Source: Cellulomonas soli
Lineage (GTDB): Bacteria; Actinomycetota; Actinomycetes; Actinomycetales; Cellulomonadaceae
Assembly: GCF_013409305.1 (NCBI RefSeq)
Contig: NZ_JACBZJ010000001.1
Coordinates: 930,001 to 994,000, forward strand
Length of the DNA: 64,000 nt
Reading direction: 5' to 3'
Made by a program: the position numbers and the translations under genes. Shown here in pieces: positions 8,539-17,179 of the stretch. Under the pieces are notes generated by a model, which had not been told where the DNA came from, searched no databases, and saw nothing but the letters and a program-made list of their open reading frames with translations. Each line of letters begins with the position of its first letter. Position 1 is the first letter of the stretch.

Positions 8539-9609
8539 TCAGGCGCGCACCGAGCTGCGGCGCACCACGAGCTCGGCCGGCAGCAGCCGGCGTCCGGGCA
8601 CCTCGCCCGCGAGCGCCGCGGTGAGCGACCCGATCGCCAACCTGCCCAGTCCCGCGAAGTCCTGCCGGACCGTGGTCAGCGGCGGCGTGTAGTGCGCCGA
8701 GCCGACCTCGTCGTCGAAGCCCACCACCGCCACGTCGTCCGGCACCCGCACACCGGCCTCCCAGAACGCGTGCAGCAGGCCCAGCGCGAGCTGGTCATTC
8801 GCGCAGAACACCGCAGGCGGCAGACCGTCGCGGACCAGGCGGCGACCGAGCTCGTACCCGTCCGAGGCGTCCCAGCCGACCACGACCGGGTCCGGGGCCA
8901 CGAGCCCCGCGGCCACGCACTCCCCGCGCCAGCCGGCCACCCGGTCACGCGCGTCGAACCAGTCCTGCGGCCCGGCGACGTGCAGCACCGTCCGGTGCCC
9001 CTGCGCGATCAGGTGCCGGGTCGCCAGACGTGCACCGTGCTGCTGGTCGACCGCCACCGCGTGCAGGTGCGGGACGTCCGGCACCGCCGACGCCGACGAC
9101 AGCAGCACGACCGGCACGGGCAGCTCGACCGACGCGAGCACCTCGACCGCGGCGACCGTCGGGGCGATGATCGCGAACGCGTCGACGCCCTGCAGCAGGA
9201 AGTGCTCGAGCGCCGCACGCATCGTCGGCCCGTCGAAGCGCCGCACCGTGGCCACCGACACGACGAACCCCGCGTCCCGGGCGGCCTCCTCGAAACCGAT
9301 GAGCGTGCTCGTCGGCCCGTACAGGGCGCCCGTCGGCGTGACCACGCCGAGCGTGTCCGTCCTGCGGGTCACCAGGGACCGCGCCGCACGGTTCGGCCGG
9401 TAGCCGAGCGCGGCGATCGCCTCGACCACCCGCTCCCGGGTCGACGGCGCCACGCTCGGGTGGTCGTTGAGCACGCGGGAGACCGTCTGGTGCGAGACGC
9501 CCGCGTGCATCGCGACGTCGCTCATCGACGGCGGACGTGGCGTGCTGCCGGGCCGCGCGGACGCTGCGGCGAGATCGGCCGGCCCGTCGTCGTCGGGGTG
9601 CTCGTTCAC
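8539..9609 (-). CDS. LacI family regulator, probable arabinose-operon repressor
   Basis: A 356-aa LacI/GalR regulator. After a 28-residue Pro-rich extension it has the LacI helix-turn-helix and hinge: MSDVAMHAGVSHQTVSRVLN, then RVVEAIAALGYRPNRAARSL. The rest is a periplasmic-binding-protein-like sensor domain (GVVTPTGALYGPTSTLIGFE onward, with PAVFCANDQLALGLLHAF and VVGFDDEVGSAHYTPPLTTVRQ). It starts with GTG at 9609, preceded by GGGAG that overlaps the end of proC, only five bases upstream, so it may be read through from proC. A LacI-type operator precedes araB immediately downstream, making arabinose-responsive repression of araB-araD-araA the best inference. The effector is not determined by sequence. 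Confidence 0.88.
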   Translation of the reverse strand: MNEHPDDDGPADLAAASARPGSTPRPPSMSDVAMHAGVSHQTVSRVLNDHPSVAPSTRERVVEAIAALGYRPNRAARSLVTRRTDTLGVVTPTGALYGPTSTLIGFEEAARDAGFVVSVATVRRFDGPTMRAALEHFLLQGVDAFAIIAPTVAAVEVLASVELPVPVVLLSSASAVPDVPHLHAVAVDQQHGARLATRHLIAQGHRTVLHVAGPQDWFDARDRVAGWRGECVAAGLVAPDPVVVGWDASDGYELGRRLVRDGLPPAVFCANDQLALGLLHAFWEAGVRVPDDVAVVGFDDEVGSAHYTPPLTTVRQDFAGLGRLAIGSLTAALAGEVPGRRLLPAELVVRRSSVRA

Positions 9610-9614
9610 GGCGC

Positions 9615-10472
9615 TCAGCTCCCGTACCGGGCGCCGAGCTCGACGGACCGGTCGCGCGCCGCCTCGGCCGCCGCCACCACCCCGGCGCGCACGCCGTGCG
9701 CGTCCAGCCTGCTCACCGCGGCGACCGTCGTCCCACCGGGCGAGGACACGCGTTCGCGCAGCACCACGGGGTGCTCGCCGGTACTCGCCGCGAGGGCGGC
9801 CGAGCCCTCCACGGTCGCCACCGCCAGGCGGGTGGCCAGCTCACGCGTGAGCCCGAGCAGCACGCCCGCCTCGGCCATCGCGTCGATCAGGTAGTACGCG
9901 TACGCGGGGCCCGAGCCGGAGATCGCGGTGACCGCGTCCAGGTCCTTCTCCGCGACCCGCACGACCAGGCCGGTCGCCGCCAGCACCCGCTCGGTGAGCG
10001 CCAGGTGCTCCTCGCCAGCCGACGTGCCCGGGGCGATCGCGCTGGCGCCCTTGCCGATCAGCGCGGGGGTGTTCGGCATGACCCGCACCACGGGGGTGCC
10101 CGGCGGCAGGTGCTGCTCGTAGAACCGGATCGGCACGCCGGCCGCGACGCTGACCACGAGCGTGCCCTCGCGCAGCCCCGGTGCGATCTCCTCGAGCACG
10201 GAACCCACGACATCGGGCTTGACCGCCAGCAGCAGGACGTCGGCGTGCGCGGCAGCCTTCGCGTTCCCGCGGCTCGCACGGACCCCGTGGCGGGAGGCCA
10301 GCTCGTGGGCCCGGGCGGCGGAGCGTTCGGTCACCTCGACGTCGTCGGCGGACCAGCCTGCGGTGAGCAGGGCGGTCACGAGCGTCTCGCCCATGACGCC
10401 GCCGCCCAGCACCGCCACACGCGGCGGACCGTCAGTCTCGGTCGACGGACCGGTCGACGTACCGAGGGACAT
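9615..10472 (-). CDS. proC: Pyrroline-5-carboxylate reductase
   Basis: Last step of proline synthesis: NAD(P)H-dependent reduction of 1-pyrroline-5-carboxylate to L-proline. The 285-aa protein has the Rossmann motif VAVLGGGVMGET near residues 19-30 and the family's C-terminal signature region ISGSGPAYAYYLIDAMAEAG, then SPGGTTVAAVSRLDAHGVRAG. I take the ATG at 10470-10472 because GGGAGGAG lies 8 bases upstream; an in-frame GTG nine bases earlier overlaps that Shine-Dalgarno and is unlikely. The gene is separated from the upstream efflux operon by a hairpin at 10597-10631. The following lacI-type gene begins five bases after its stop. Confidence 0.96.
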   Translation of the reverse strand: MSLGTSTGPSTETDGPPRVAVLGGGVMGETLVTALLTAGWSADDVEVTERSAARAHELASRHGVRASRGNAKAAAHADVLLLAVKPDVVGSVLEEIAPGLREGTLVVSVAAGVPIRFYEQHLPPGTPVVRVMPNTPALIGKGASAIAPGTSAGEEHLALTERVLAATGLVVRVAEKDLDAVTAISGSGPAYAYYLIDAMAEAGVLLGLTRELATRLAVATVEGSAALAASTGEHPVVLRERVSSPGGTTVAAVSRLDAHGVRAGVVAAAEAARDRSVELGARYGS

Positions 10473-10596
10473 CGCGCACACTCCTCCCGACGCGCCGGGC
10501 GGACGCGCACGTCGCGAGCCTACTCACGCCGCCTGCCCGCGCCCTGCGACGGCCCGCGCGAGACGCCGGGCCGAAGCGGTTCACCCGTCGCACGCA

Positions 10597-10631
10597 GCAG
10601 GAGGGCGCCCGGTCGACGGACGCCCTCCTGC
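10597..10631 (-). terminator. Terminator hairpin of the efflux operon
   Basis: A perfect 11-base stem (10597-10607 with 10621-10631) and 13-base loop start 14 bases past the stop of the second adaptor protein gene on the minus strand. No U-tract follows. Confidence 0.7.
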
Positions 10632-10644
10632 GCGTGGTGGAGGC

Positions 10645-12933
10645 TCAGCTGCCCGGACGGGCACCCATGCCGCCGGCCGGCATGCCACCGCCGGAGAAGT
10701 CCGGCATCTGCCCGCCGGACGTGCTCTCCTCGTCCGTCGACCCGCTCAGCCCGGACAGGCCCGTGCTGGTGCTCGAGTCGTCGGAGACCATCTCCTGCGT
10801 GAGGTCGGCCAGCACGACCACGTCGCCCTCGGACAGGCCGTCGGTGATCTCGGTGAGCTCGGTGCCCACGGCACCCCGCGTGACCTCGACGTCCTCGGCC
10901 ACCCCGTCCCGCAGGACCTGCACGGTGACCGTCGACCCGTCCAGGTGGACGGCCGAGCTGGGAACCGTGAGCACCTGGTCGCCCCCGGCGACCGTGACGT
11001 GCACCTGCGCGGACGAGCCGTCGTAGAGCTGCACGTCCGTGTCGTCGACCGCGATCGTCACCGTGTACGACGGCGTCGAGCTGGAGGTCGACGCGTTGAG
11101 CACGCCGATGCTCGACACCGTGCCGGTGAGCACCTCGTCCGTGACCGGGACCTCCAGGTCCGTGCTCTGACCGACCGCGACGATCTTCACCTGGCTGAGC
11201 GGCACGGTGGCCGTGACGACGTAGCCGGTCGCCCCGATGACCGTGATGACCGCGGTGGTCGACGACGCCGAGACGGTGTCGCCTGCCACGATCGACACCG
11301 CGGCGACCGTGCCCGAGACCGGGGTCGTCAGGTCGACGAACTGCAGCTGGCTCTGCGCGAGCTCGAGGTCGGCCTCGGCCAGCGCGATCGCGGCCTGGTC
11401 GGCGACGATGTCCGCCGCCGTGGCGACGGTCGAGGTCGCACCTGCGGACGAGCCGCCCGTGGTCGAGGCCGTGGTGCCGGAACCGGCCGAGGCGGCCGCC
11501 GACGAGCCCGTCGTGGAGGACGTGCTCGAACCCGTGGTCCCGGTGGACGGTGCCGCGCTCGTGCCGGTCGTCGAGCCGGAGCTCGTCGACGTGCCGGTAC
11601 CGGTCGACGTGCCTGTGCCCGTGGAGGTACCGGTGCCGGTGCCCGTGGACGAGGTGGCGACGAGCTTCTGCAGCGCCGCCACGGCGTCGTCGAGCGCGGT
11701 GGTGAGCGTGAGCAGCTCGGTCTGCGCCGTGCCGACCAGGGTCTGGGCGTCCTGCACGTCGGTCAGTGCCGACTGGCACGCCGTCAGGGCGTCCTGCAGA
11801 CCGGACGTCGAGGAGTCGGCCACGACGGTCGTCCCGACCGTCGCCAGGGTCGCGTCCGCGGCGTCGTGCACCTCGACCGAGGCTGCTCCCTCGGTCGAGG
11901 AGACGAGACGGGCCAGGGAGAACGTGCCGTCCGCGCCGACCGTGACCGTGGCGACGGCGGACGTGCCACCGCTGTCGGAGACGACGACGTCGAGCACGTC
12001 GCCGGCCGTGAAGCCCGCGCCGGAGACCTTCTGCGCGGCGCCTGCGGCGACCGTCGCGGGCCACACCGTCACGGTGCCCGAGCCCGTGGGGTCCCCGGTG
12101 ACCGGAGCGCCCAGGACGTCCGAGGGCAGCACGGCGAGGAACGCCGTGCACGCCGTCTGCGAGGCCGTGAGCACGGTCCCGGAGGCCGTGAGCGCGTCCG
12201 TCGCCGTCGCGTACTGCGCCAGGAGCGCGGCCTGGGCGTCGGTCACGGCCGCGGCGGCCTTCGTGACCTGCGCGGAGGCCCCCGAGCCGGTGCCCGTACC
12301 CGTACCCGTGCTGGAGCCCGTTCCGGTGCCTGCGTCGGTGGACCCGCCCGTCGTCGAGCCGGTGCCCGTCGTGGACGTGCCCGTGGCGCCGGTGGGCGAC
12401 CCGGCCGAGGCCGTCGTCGACGAGCCCGTGGACGTGCCTGCCGTCGACGAGGTGGTCGACGAGGTGGTGGACGTGCTGCTGGTCGTCGAGCTCGACGTCT
12501 GCGAGTCCAGGTCGTCCTCGAGCTGCTGCTCGGCGTCGGCGACGGTCGACTCGGCCTCGTCGATCGCGTCCTGCAGCGAGGTCGGGTCGAGGCTGGCGAT
12601 CACGTCGCCCGCCGTGACCGTGTCCCCGACCGCCACCGCCACGCTCGCCACGGTGCCGCCCACGGAGAACGCCGCGTCGGCGCGCTCGGCGGAGGCGATC
12701 GTGCCGGTCGCGTCGATCGTCTGCTCGACCTCGCCCAGGCTCGCGGTGGTCGTGCGGTAGGTGTCGGTCCCGGTGCGCCCGACCGCGAGGGCGACGCCCC
12801 CGCCGGCCGCGCCGAGGACGACGACGGTGGTCACGCCGATCGCGATGACCCGGCGTCGACCGTTGCGCCGGGCGGACCGGCGTCGCTGCGCCGTGCTGCG
12901 CTCACGCGTCGGCTCGTTCGTCGGCTCACGCAT
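10645..12933 (-). CDS. Large efflux adaptor (MFP/HlyD-like) with Ser/Thr/Gly linkers
   Basis: Adaptor of a MacA/HlyD type, 762 aa against about 400 usual. One membrane anchor (IAIGVTTVVVLGAAGGGVALAVG, about 30-52) precedes the first lipoyl half (SVGGTVASVAVAVGDTVTAGD, 90-110). Two Ser/Thr/Gly runs (about 146-219 and 428-503) flank coil-like segments and an inserted beta domain (about 284-370). Then come the second lipoyl half (TTPVSGTVAAVSIVAGDTV, 536-554), beta barrel, and C-terminal domain (DGLSEGDVVVLAD, 698-710). It ends in a Gly/Met-rich tail. The ATG at 12931-12933 overlaps the upstream lipoprotein gene by 8 bases. It is the last gene of the efflux operon and shares domain order with the first adaptor gene. 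The low-complexity runs are unusual. Confidence 0.85.
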   Translation of the reverse strand: MREPTNEPTRERSTAQRRRSARRNGRRRVIAIGVTTVVVLGAAGGGVALAVGRTGTDTYRTTTASLGEVEQTIDATGTIASAERADAAFSVGGTVASVAVAVGDTVTAGDVIASLDPTSLQDAIDEAESTVADAEQQLEDDLDSQTSSSTTSSTSTTSSTTSSTAGTSTGSSTTASAGSPTGATGTSTTGTGSTTGGSTDAGTGTGSSTGTGTGTGSGASAQVTKAAAAVTDAQAALLAQYATATDALTASGTVLTASQTACTAFLAVLPSDVLGAPVTGDPTGSGTVTVWPATVAAGAAQKVSGAGFTAGDVLDVVVSDSGGTSAVATVTVGADGTFSLARLVSSTEGAASVEVHDAADATLATVGTTVVADSSTSGLQDALTACQSALTDVQDAQTLVGTAQTELLTLTTALDDAVAALQKLVATSSTGTGTGTSTGTGTSTGTGTSTSSGSTTGTSAAPSTGTTGSSTSSTTGSSAAASAGSGTTASTTGGSSAGATSTVATAADIVADQAAIALAEADLELAQSQLQFVDLTTPVSGTVAAVSIVAGDTVSASSTTAVITVIGATGYVVTATVPLSQVKIVAVGQSTDLEVPVTDEVLTGTVSSIGVLNASTSSSTPSYTVTIAVDDTDVQLYDGSSAQVHVTVAGGDQVLTVPSSAVHLDGSTVTVQVLRDGVAEDVEVTRGAVGTELTEITDGLSEGDVVVLADLTQEMVSDDSSTSTGLSGLSGSTDEESTSGGQMPDFSGGGMPAGGMGARPGS

Positions 12934-13819
12934 CGGCCGAGTCACCCGACCCGTCGCCCCCGCGGCCCGCGCCCATGGCGGCGAACCCGGTGCTGCAGCT
13001 GCCGTCGGTGGGGTCGGACACCGTGATGCTCGTCGCGGCGACCGCACCGCTGGAGTCCGCCTCGCCCTGCGCCGAGGCGCACAGGCCCACGACCACCGCG
13101 GAGGAGTCGGCCGTCACGGTCGCCGTGTAGGTCGTGGCGTCGTCGACGGTGACCGTCTCGGTGGTCGTCGTGCCGTCGGTGCCGGTCGCCTCGACGGTGA
13201 TCGTGCTGCCGTCGACGGCGCTGACCAGGCCCGCGGTCACGGCACCGAAGCCGCCCATGCCCCCGGCACCGTCCGTGGGCATGCCGGTCGGCGCCCCGCC
13301 TGCCATGTCCGTCGGCAGGTCGGTCGGCATCCCGCCCGCGCCGTCCGTGGGCATGTCGGTGGGCATGTCGCCCGCACCCGCGCCTCCGCGTCCGCCGGCC
13401 CCGCCGAAGGAGCCGGTGCTGCACTCCCCGTCGACGGCCGCGGTGACCTGCACGGAGGTCGCGGCGCCCGTCGTGGTCCCGTCGGTGCTCGCGGTCATCG
13501 CGACGACGCACGCGCCGACCGTGACGTCGGCGAGCGTGCCCGCGGCCGTCCGGCTGAACGTGGTCGCGTCGGTCCACGAGACGGCGGTCTGACCGTCGTC
13601 GTCCTGCACCTGCAGGACGGTGTCCGTCACGGAGGCGATCTCGCCGGAGATGCCGCCGCGGTCCTGGTCGTCGCCCGGGGCCGCCTGGCCGCTGTCGGCA
13701 GCGGCGGTCGTGGCCGCGGTCGTGGTGTCCGCGGTGGCGGATCCCGAGCAGCCGGCCAGCAGCAGGGTGGCGAGGGCGAGGGGGGCGGCCAGCGCGGCAC
13801 GCGAACGGGTGAGGGTCAT
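12926..13819 (-). CDS. Lipoprotein with two DUF5666-like repeats
   Basis: A 297-aa predicted lipoprotein: hydrophobic N-terminus ending in the lipobox LLLAGC (Cys about residue 22). Two similar beta-rich units follow, one starting GGISGEIASVTDTVLQVQDDD and one starting AVTAGLVSAVDGSTITVEATG. Each passes through a DATT(F/Y) segment to a conserved VG(A/L)C. This matches what I know of DUF5666. The units are joined by a repeated [ML]PTD/Gly/Ala linker (GDMPTDMPTDGAGGMPTDLP and onward). An AGGAGG Shine-Dalgarno precedes the ATG at 13817-13819. It lies between the MacB-like permease and the second adaptor gene and overlaps the latter by 8 bases, so it is probably an extracytoplasmic accessory of the efflux system. 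Confidence 0.8.
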   Translation of the reverse strand: MTLTRSRAALAAPLALATLLLAGCSGSATADTTTAATTAAADSGQAAPGDDQDRGGISGEIASVTDTVLQVQDDDGQTAVSWTDATTFSRTAAGTLADVTVGACVVAMTASTDGTTTGAATSVQVTAAVDGECSTGSFGGAGGRGGAGAGDMPTDMPTDGAGGMPTDLPTDMAGGAPTGMPTDGAGGMGGFGAVTAGLVSAVDGSTITVEATGTDGTTTTETVTVDDATTYTATVTADSSAVVVGLCASAQGEADSSGAVAATSITVSDPTDGSCSTGFAAMGAGRGGDGSGDSADA

Positions 13820-13866
13820 CGGGGTCCTCCTGGTGAGGGGATCGGTGGGGACGGGTGCGGGCACGC

Positions 13867-15099
13867 TCATTCGGACCTCAGGGCGTCGATCGGCGCGAGC
13901 CTGGCCGCGCGGGTGGCCGGGTAGACGCCGAACACCAGGCCGATGCCCATGGCCACGACGACCGAGCCGGCCACGGCGGCGCCGGACACGACGATCGAGG
14001 TGTCCAGCAACGAGGGCAGGGTGTGCGCGGCGACGATGCCCAGGCCGGCGCCGATGATCCCGCCGGCCAGGCCGAGGATCGTGGCCTCGACGAGGAACTG
14101 CCGGCGGATCGCCCACGGCGGGGCGCCGAGGGCCTTGCGCAGACCGATCTCGCGGGTCCGCTCGGTGACCGAGACCAGCATGATGTTCATGACGCCGATG
14201 CCGCCGACGAGCAGCGACAGGCCGGCGATGCCGGTGAGCAGCACGGTGAGCGTCCGGTACACGGCCGTGGCGGTCGAGACCAGCGAGTCCTGCGAGTTGA
14301 TCGTGAAGTCCGCCGAGTCGGTGTCGGTGATCCCGTGCAGGTTGAGCAGCAGGTTCGTGGACTCCTGGTAGGCGGCCGAGAGCTGGTCGGTCGAGGCGGC
14401 CTGCACGTAGATGGTCGAGACCGAGGTGCGGTCGGTGCCGCCCACGAGCGTCTCGGAGGCGGTCGTGAGCGGCACGATCGCGACGTCGTCGAGGTCGCTG
14501 TCCCCGCTCGCGCCGGCCGAGGCGAGCACGCCGACGATCTCGAAGTCGGTGTCGGAGATCGTCACGGTCTGCCCGACGACGTTCGTCGAGCCGAACAGCT
14601 CTTCGGCGGTCTCGGTGCCGAGCACGACGACGGCCGCCGAGGAGTCGACGTCGTCGTCCGTGAAGAAGGACCCGACCGCGAGCTCGCGCGAGCGGACGTC
14701 CGTCCACGACGTGGTCGTACCGGTGACCGAGGTCGTCCAGTTCGTGTCGTTGGCCTCGAGCGAGAGCGACGTGGTCTTCTCGGCCGCGACCCCGCCGACG
14801 TCGGGGGCGTTGACCGAGGAGGCGAGCGCCTCGGCGTCCGCCTGGGTCAGCGTGGCGCCCGAGCCGAAGCCGCCGCGCACACCCGACGAGTCGGTGCTCG
14901 AACCGGGCGTGACGATCAGCAGGTTGGAGCCCAGCGAGCTGATCTGCTCGCTCACGTCCTTCTGCGTGCCCAGGCCGAGGCCCACGGTGAGGATGACCGC
15001 GGCGATGCCGATGAGGATGCCGAGCACGGTCAGGGCGGAGCGCAGCCCGTGCGCCCGGACCGCCGACCAGCCGGTGCGGAGGGTCTCGGTCCAGCTCAC
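13867..15099 (-). CDS. MacB-like ABC transporter permease
   Basis: A 410-aa FtsX/MacB-type permease. It has an N-terminal transmembrane helix (LRSALTVLGILIGIAAVILTVGLG), a large extracytoplasmic domain with MacB-PCD features (about 45-280), then three C-terminal helices (VLLTGIAGLSLLVGGIGVMNIML, ATILGLAGGIIGAGLGIVAAH, VVVAMGIGLVFGVYPA). The cytoplasmic VTERTREIGLRKALGA segment is diagnostic of the family. It starts with GTG at 15099, overlapping the ATPase stop (GTGA). In Gram-positive bacteria such permeases act with an ATPase and an HlyD-like adaptor to export peptides or drugs. The substrate is unknown. Confidence 0.92.
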   Translation of the reverse strand: MSWTETLRTGWSAVRAHGLRSALTVLGILIGIAAVILTVGLGLGTQKDVSEQISSLGSNLLIVTPGSSTDSSGVRGGFGSGATLTQADAEALASSVNAPDVGGVAAEKTTSLSLEANDTNWTTSVTGTTTSWTDVRSRELAVGSFFTDDDVDSSAAVVVLGTETAEELFGSTNVVGQTVTISDTDFEIVGVLASAGASGDSDLDDVAIVPLTTASETLVGGTDRTSVSTIYVQAASTDQLSAAYQESTNLLLNLHGITDTDSADFTINSQDSLVSTATAVYRTLTVLLTGIAGLSLLVGGIGVMNIMLVSVTERTREIGLRKALGAPPWAIRRQFLVEATILGLAGGIIGAGLGIVAAHTLPSLLDTSIVVSGAAVAGSVVVAMGIGLVFGVYPATRAARLAPIDALRSE

Positions 15100-15866
15100 C
15101 GGGCGTTCACCTCGTCGGACTGGATGAGGCCGTCGCGCACCCACACGATGCGGTGCGCCTGCTGGGCGACCTCGAGCTCGTGCGTGATGAGCACGATGGT
15201 GCGGCCCTGCTGGTGCAGCTCGTCGAACAGGCCGAGCACGTCCGCGGTGGACGTCGAGTCGAGGTTGCCGGTCGGCTCGTCGGCCAGCAGCAAGGCCGGC
15301 TCCCCGACGAGGGCCCGGGCGACCGCGACGCGCTGCTGCTGACCGCCCGACAGCTCGCCCGGCTTGTTGGCGACCCGGTCGGCCAGCCCGACGCGTTCGA
15401 GCGCGGCCGCGGCCCGCTGCTTGCGCTCGGCGGCCGGCACGTTGCGGTACATGAGCGGCAGCTCGACGTTGCGCCACGAGGCCAGGGACGGCAGCAGGTG
15501 GAACTGCTGGAACACGAACCCGATGCGCCGGTTGCGGATCTGCGCCAGCTCGACCTCGTCGAGCTCGGACACGTCCTCGCCGGCCAGCCGGTACGAGCCG
15601 CGGGTGAGCACGTCGAGGCAGCCGATGATGTTCATCAGCGTCGACTTACCGGACCCGGACGGGCCCATGATCGCGACGTACTCGCCCTGCTCGATCCGCA
15701 GGTCGATGCCGCGCAGCGCCTCGAACTCGATGCTGCCGGTGCGGTACGTCTTGCCGGCGCCCTCGAGGTCGATGACCGGTGCGTCCGGCCCGGCGGGGGC
15801 CCGCTGGTCGAGCACCTGCGTGCCGGCGTACGAGGCGAGGGCGGGGGGCAGCAGCGCGTCAGCCAT
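15096..15866 (-). CDS. MacB/LolD-like ABC transporter ATP-binding protein
   Basis: ATPase (256 aa) for the adjacent MacB-like permease. Walker A GPSGSGKS is at 68-75, signature LSGGQQQR at 172-179, Walker B ALLLADEPTGNLD from 191 and the H-loop in ITHELEVAQQ; ADEPTGNLD is typical of the LolD/MacB/FtsE group. I chose the ATG at 15864-15866, which overlaps the stop of the first adaptor gene by 8 bases; the in-frame GTG at 15878 lacks support. A 35-residue Pro/Ala-rich N-terminal extension precedes the ABC domain. It is the second gene of the five-gene efflux operon. Confidence 0.93.
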   Translation of the reverse strand: MADALLPPALASYAGTQVLDQRAPAGPDAPVIDLEGAGKTYRTGSIEFEALRGIDLRIEQGEYVAIMGPSGSGKSTLMNIIGCLDVLTRGSYRLAGEDVSELDEVELAQIRNRRIGFVFQQFHLLPSLASWRNVELPLMYRNVPAAERKQRAAAALERVGLADRVANKPGELSGGQQQRVAVARALVGEPALLLADEPTGNLDSTSTADVLGLFDELHQQGRTIVLITHELEVAQQAHRIVWVRDGLIQSDEVNAR

Positions 15867-17112
15867 TGGACTGGCCACCCATCTGCGGCATGGACCCGTC
15901 CGTCGGCGGCTGGAAGCCGCCCTCGGGCATCTGGAAGCCGCCGGTGCCCTGATCGGCGCCGTCGGTGCTCTGCTCGGTGCCGCTCGCGCGGCCGGTGAAC
16001 GTCTGCACGACGACCGAGTCGCCCTCGGCGAGGCCGGACAGGATCTCGATGGTCGACCCGGAGGTCTCGCCGGTCTCGACGACGACCTCGGTCTCGGTGC
16101 CCGCGTCGTCGACGGTCGTCACGACCGACTCTCCGCTGTCGTTCTGCGTGACGGCGAGGCTGGGCACGGTCAGCACGTCGGTGCGGCGCTCGTAGATGAT
16201 CGTCGCGTCGACGCTCACGCCGTCGAAGAGCTCCTCGTGGTCGCCCGTGACGGTGATGACCACCGGGTAGGCCGCCACTCCGGACGTGCTGCTGGAGACC
16301 AGCCCGATCTCGCTGACGGTCCCGTAGACGGTGTCGGTGAGGTCGTCCGAGGTCATCTCGACCTGGTCGCCGACGGCGATCAGCGCGACGTCGGTCTCGT
16401 CGACCGTGACGTCGACCTCCCAGGTGTCGGTGCCGACGATCGTGAACTGGCCGGTGGACGAGGTGCTCGTGCTGGTGGTCGAGGTGCCGGTCATGCCGGT
16501 GGACGCGGCCCCGGCGGACGAGCCGGAGGACCCCGAGGACGAGCCGGTGACGGTGTCGCCGACCTCGATGCCGACCGTGGTGAGCAGGCCGGCGACGGGG
16601 GCCACGAGGGTCGCGTCGTCCATCGCCTCCTGCGCGGTGTCGACCTGCGCCTGGGCGACGTCGACCTGCGCCTGCGCGGCCGCGATCTGGGCGTCCGCCG
16701 CGTCGGTGCCGTCGTCGTCGTCCTCGGCGGTGTCGAGCGACGCCTGCGCCTTGGCGAGCGTGGCCTGGGCGGACAGCAGGTCGGCGTTGAGCGTGAGCGT
16801 GTCGACCGTCGCGAGCTGCTGTCCGGCGGTGACGGTGTCGCCGGCCGCGACGTCGACGGTGAGCACGGTGCCGCTGACGTCGAAGCTGACGTCCTCCTGC
16901 ACGGTGGGGGTCAGGGTGCCGGTCGCGCTGACGGACTTCTCCATCGTCGACAGGCTCGCCTGGACGGTCTGGGTGGTCGGCAGGGTGGCTGCGGCGGCGT
17001 CCGTGGTGGTCCGGAACCCGAACCACCACACGGCCGTCGCGGCGACCCCCGCGACGACGATCCCGGCGACCACCCGCGTGAGCGGGCGCGTCTTCTTCCA
17101 GAGATGCAGCAT
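15859..17112 (-). CDS. Efflux adaptor protein (MFP/HlyD-like)
   Basis: MacA-like adaptor of 417 aa, first gene of the efflux operon. One N-terminal membrane helix (RVVAGIVVAGVAATAVWWFGF) precedes a biotinyl-lipoyl half-motif (FDVSGTVLTVDVAAGDTV). A short heptad-like hairpin follows (AQIAAAQAQVDVAQAQVDTA), then the second lipoyl half (LVAPVAGLLTTVGIEVGDTV), a Ser/Thr/Gly loop, beta barrel and C-terminal domain (SGLAEGDSVVVQTF). It ends with a Gly/Gln/Met-rich tail like that of the second adaptor. The ATG at 17110-17112 has a strong GAGGGAG Shine-Dalgarno. A 12-base tandem repeat lies directly upstream in the leader. The divergent MarR regulator and its operators suggest control. Confidence 0.92.
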   Translation of the reverse strand: MLHLWKKTRPLTRVVAGIVVAGVAATAVWWFGFRTTTDAAAATLPTTQTVQASLSTMEKSVSATGTLTPTVQEDVSFDVSGTVLTVDVAAGDTVTAGQQLATVDTLTLNADLLSAQATLAKAQASLDTAEDDDDGTDAADAQIAAAQAQVDVAQAQVDTAQEAMDDATLVAPVAGLLTTVGIEVGDTVTGSSSGSSGSSAGAASTGMTGTSTTSTSTSSTGQFTIVGTDTWEVDVTVDETDVALIAVGDQVEMTSDDLTDTVYGTVSEIGLVSSSTSGVAAYPVVITVTGDHEELFDGVSVDATIIYERRTDVLTVPSLAVTQNDSGESVVTTVDDAGTETEVVVETGETSGSTIEILSGLAEGDSVVVQTFTGRASGTEQSTDGADQGTGGFQMPEGGFQPPTDGSMPQMGGQSNG

Positions 17113-17131
17113 GGTCTCCCTCACGAACAAG

Positions 17132-17179
17132 CACACGGACAGGCACACGGACAGGCACACGAACGGACACACGAACGGA
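17132..17179 (-). repeat. Four-copy 12-bp tandem repeat in the efflux-operon leader
   Basis: Two copies of CACACGGACAGG (17132-17155) are followed by two of CACACGAACGGA (17156-17179), as read on the plus strand, with partial units on both sides. The array ends 20 bases before the adaptor ATG, just upstream of its Shine-Dalgarno. Confidence 0.85.

Noticed and set aside
11237..12760. Long plus-strand open frame rich in Val-Pro repeats opposite the large efflux adaptor gene.
   Set aside because: It is the complement of the Ser/Thr/Gly-coding repeats. It has no Shine-Dalgarno or recognisable domain, and the minus-strand adaptor has clear lipoyl and membrane segments.
17113..17172. Upstream extension of the first efflux adaptor through the 12-bp repeat (Cys/Val/Leu-rich).
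   Set aside because: The ATG at 17112 has a strong GAGGGAG Shine-Dalgarno and is followed by the normal basic residues and membrane anchor. The extension is repetitive and unlike family N-termini.
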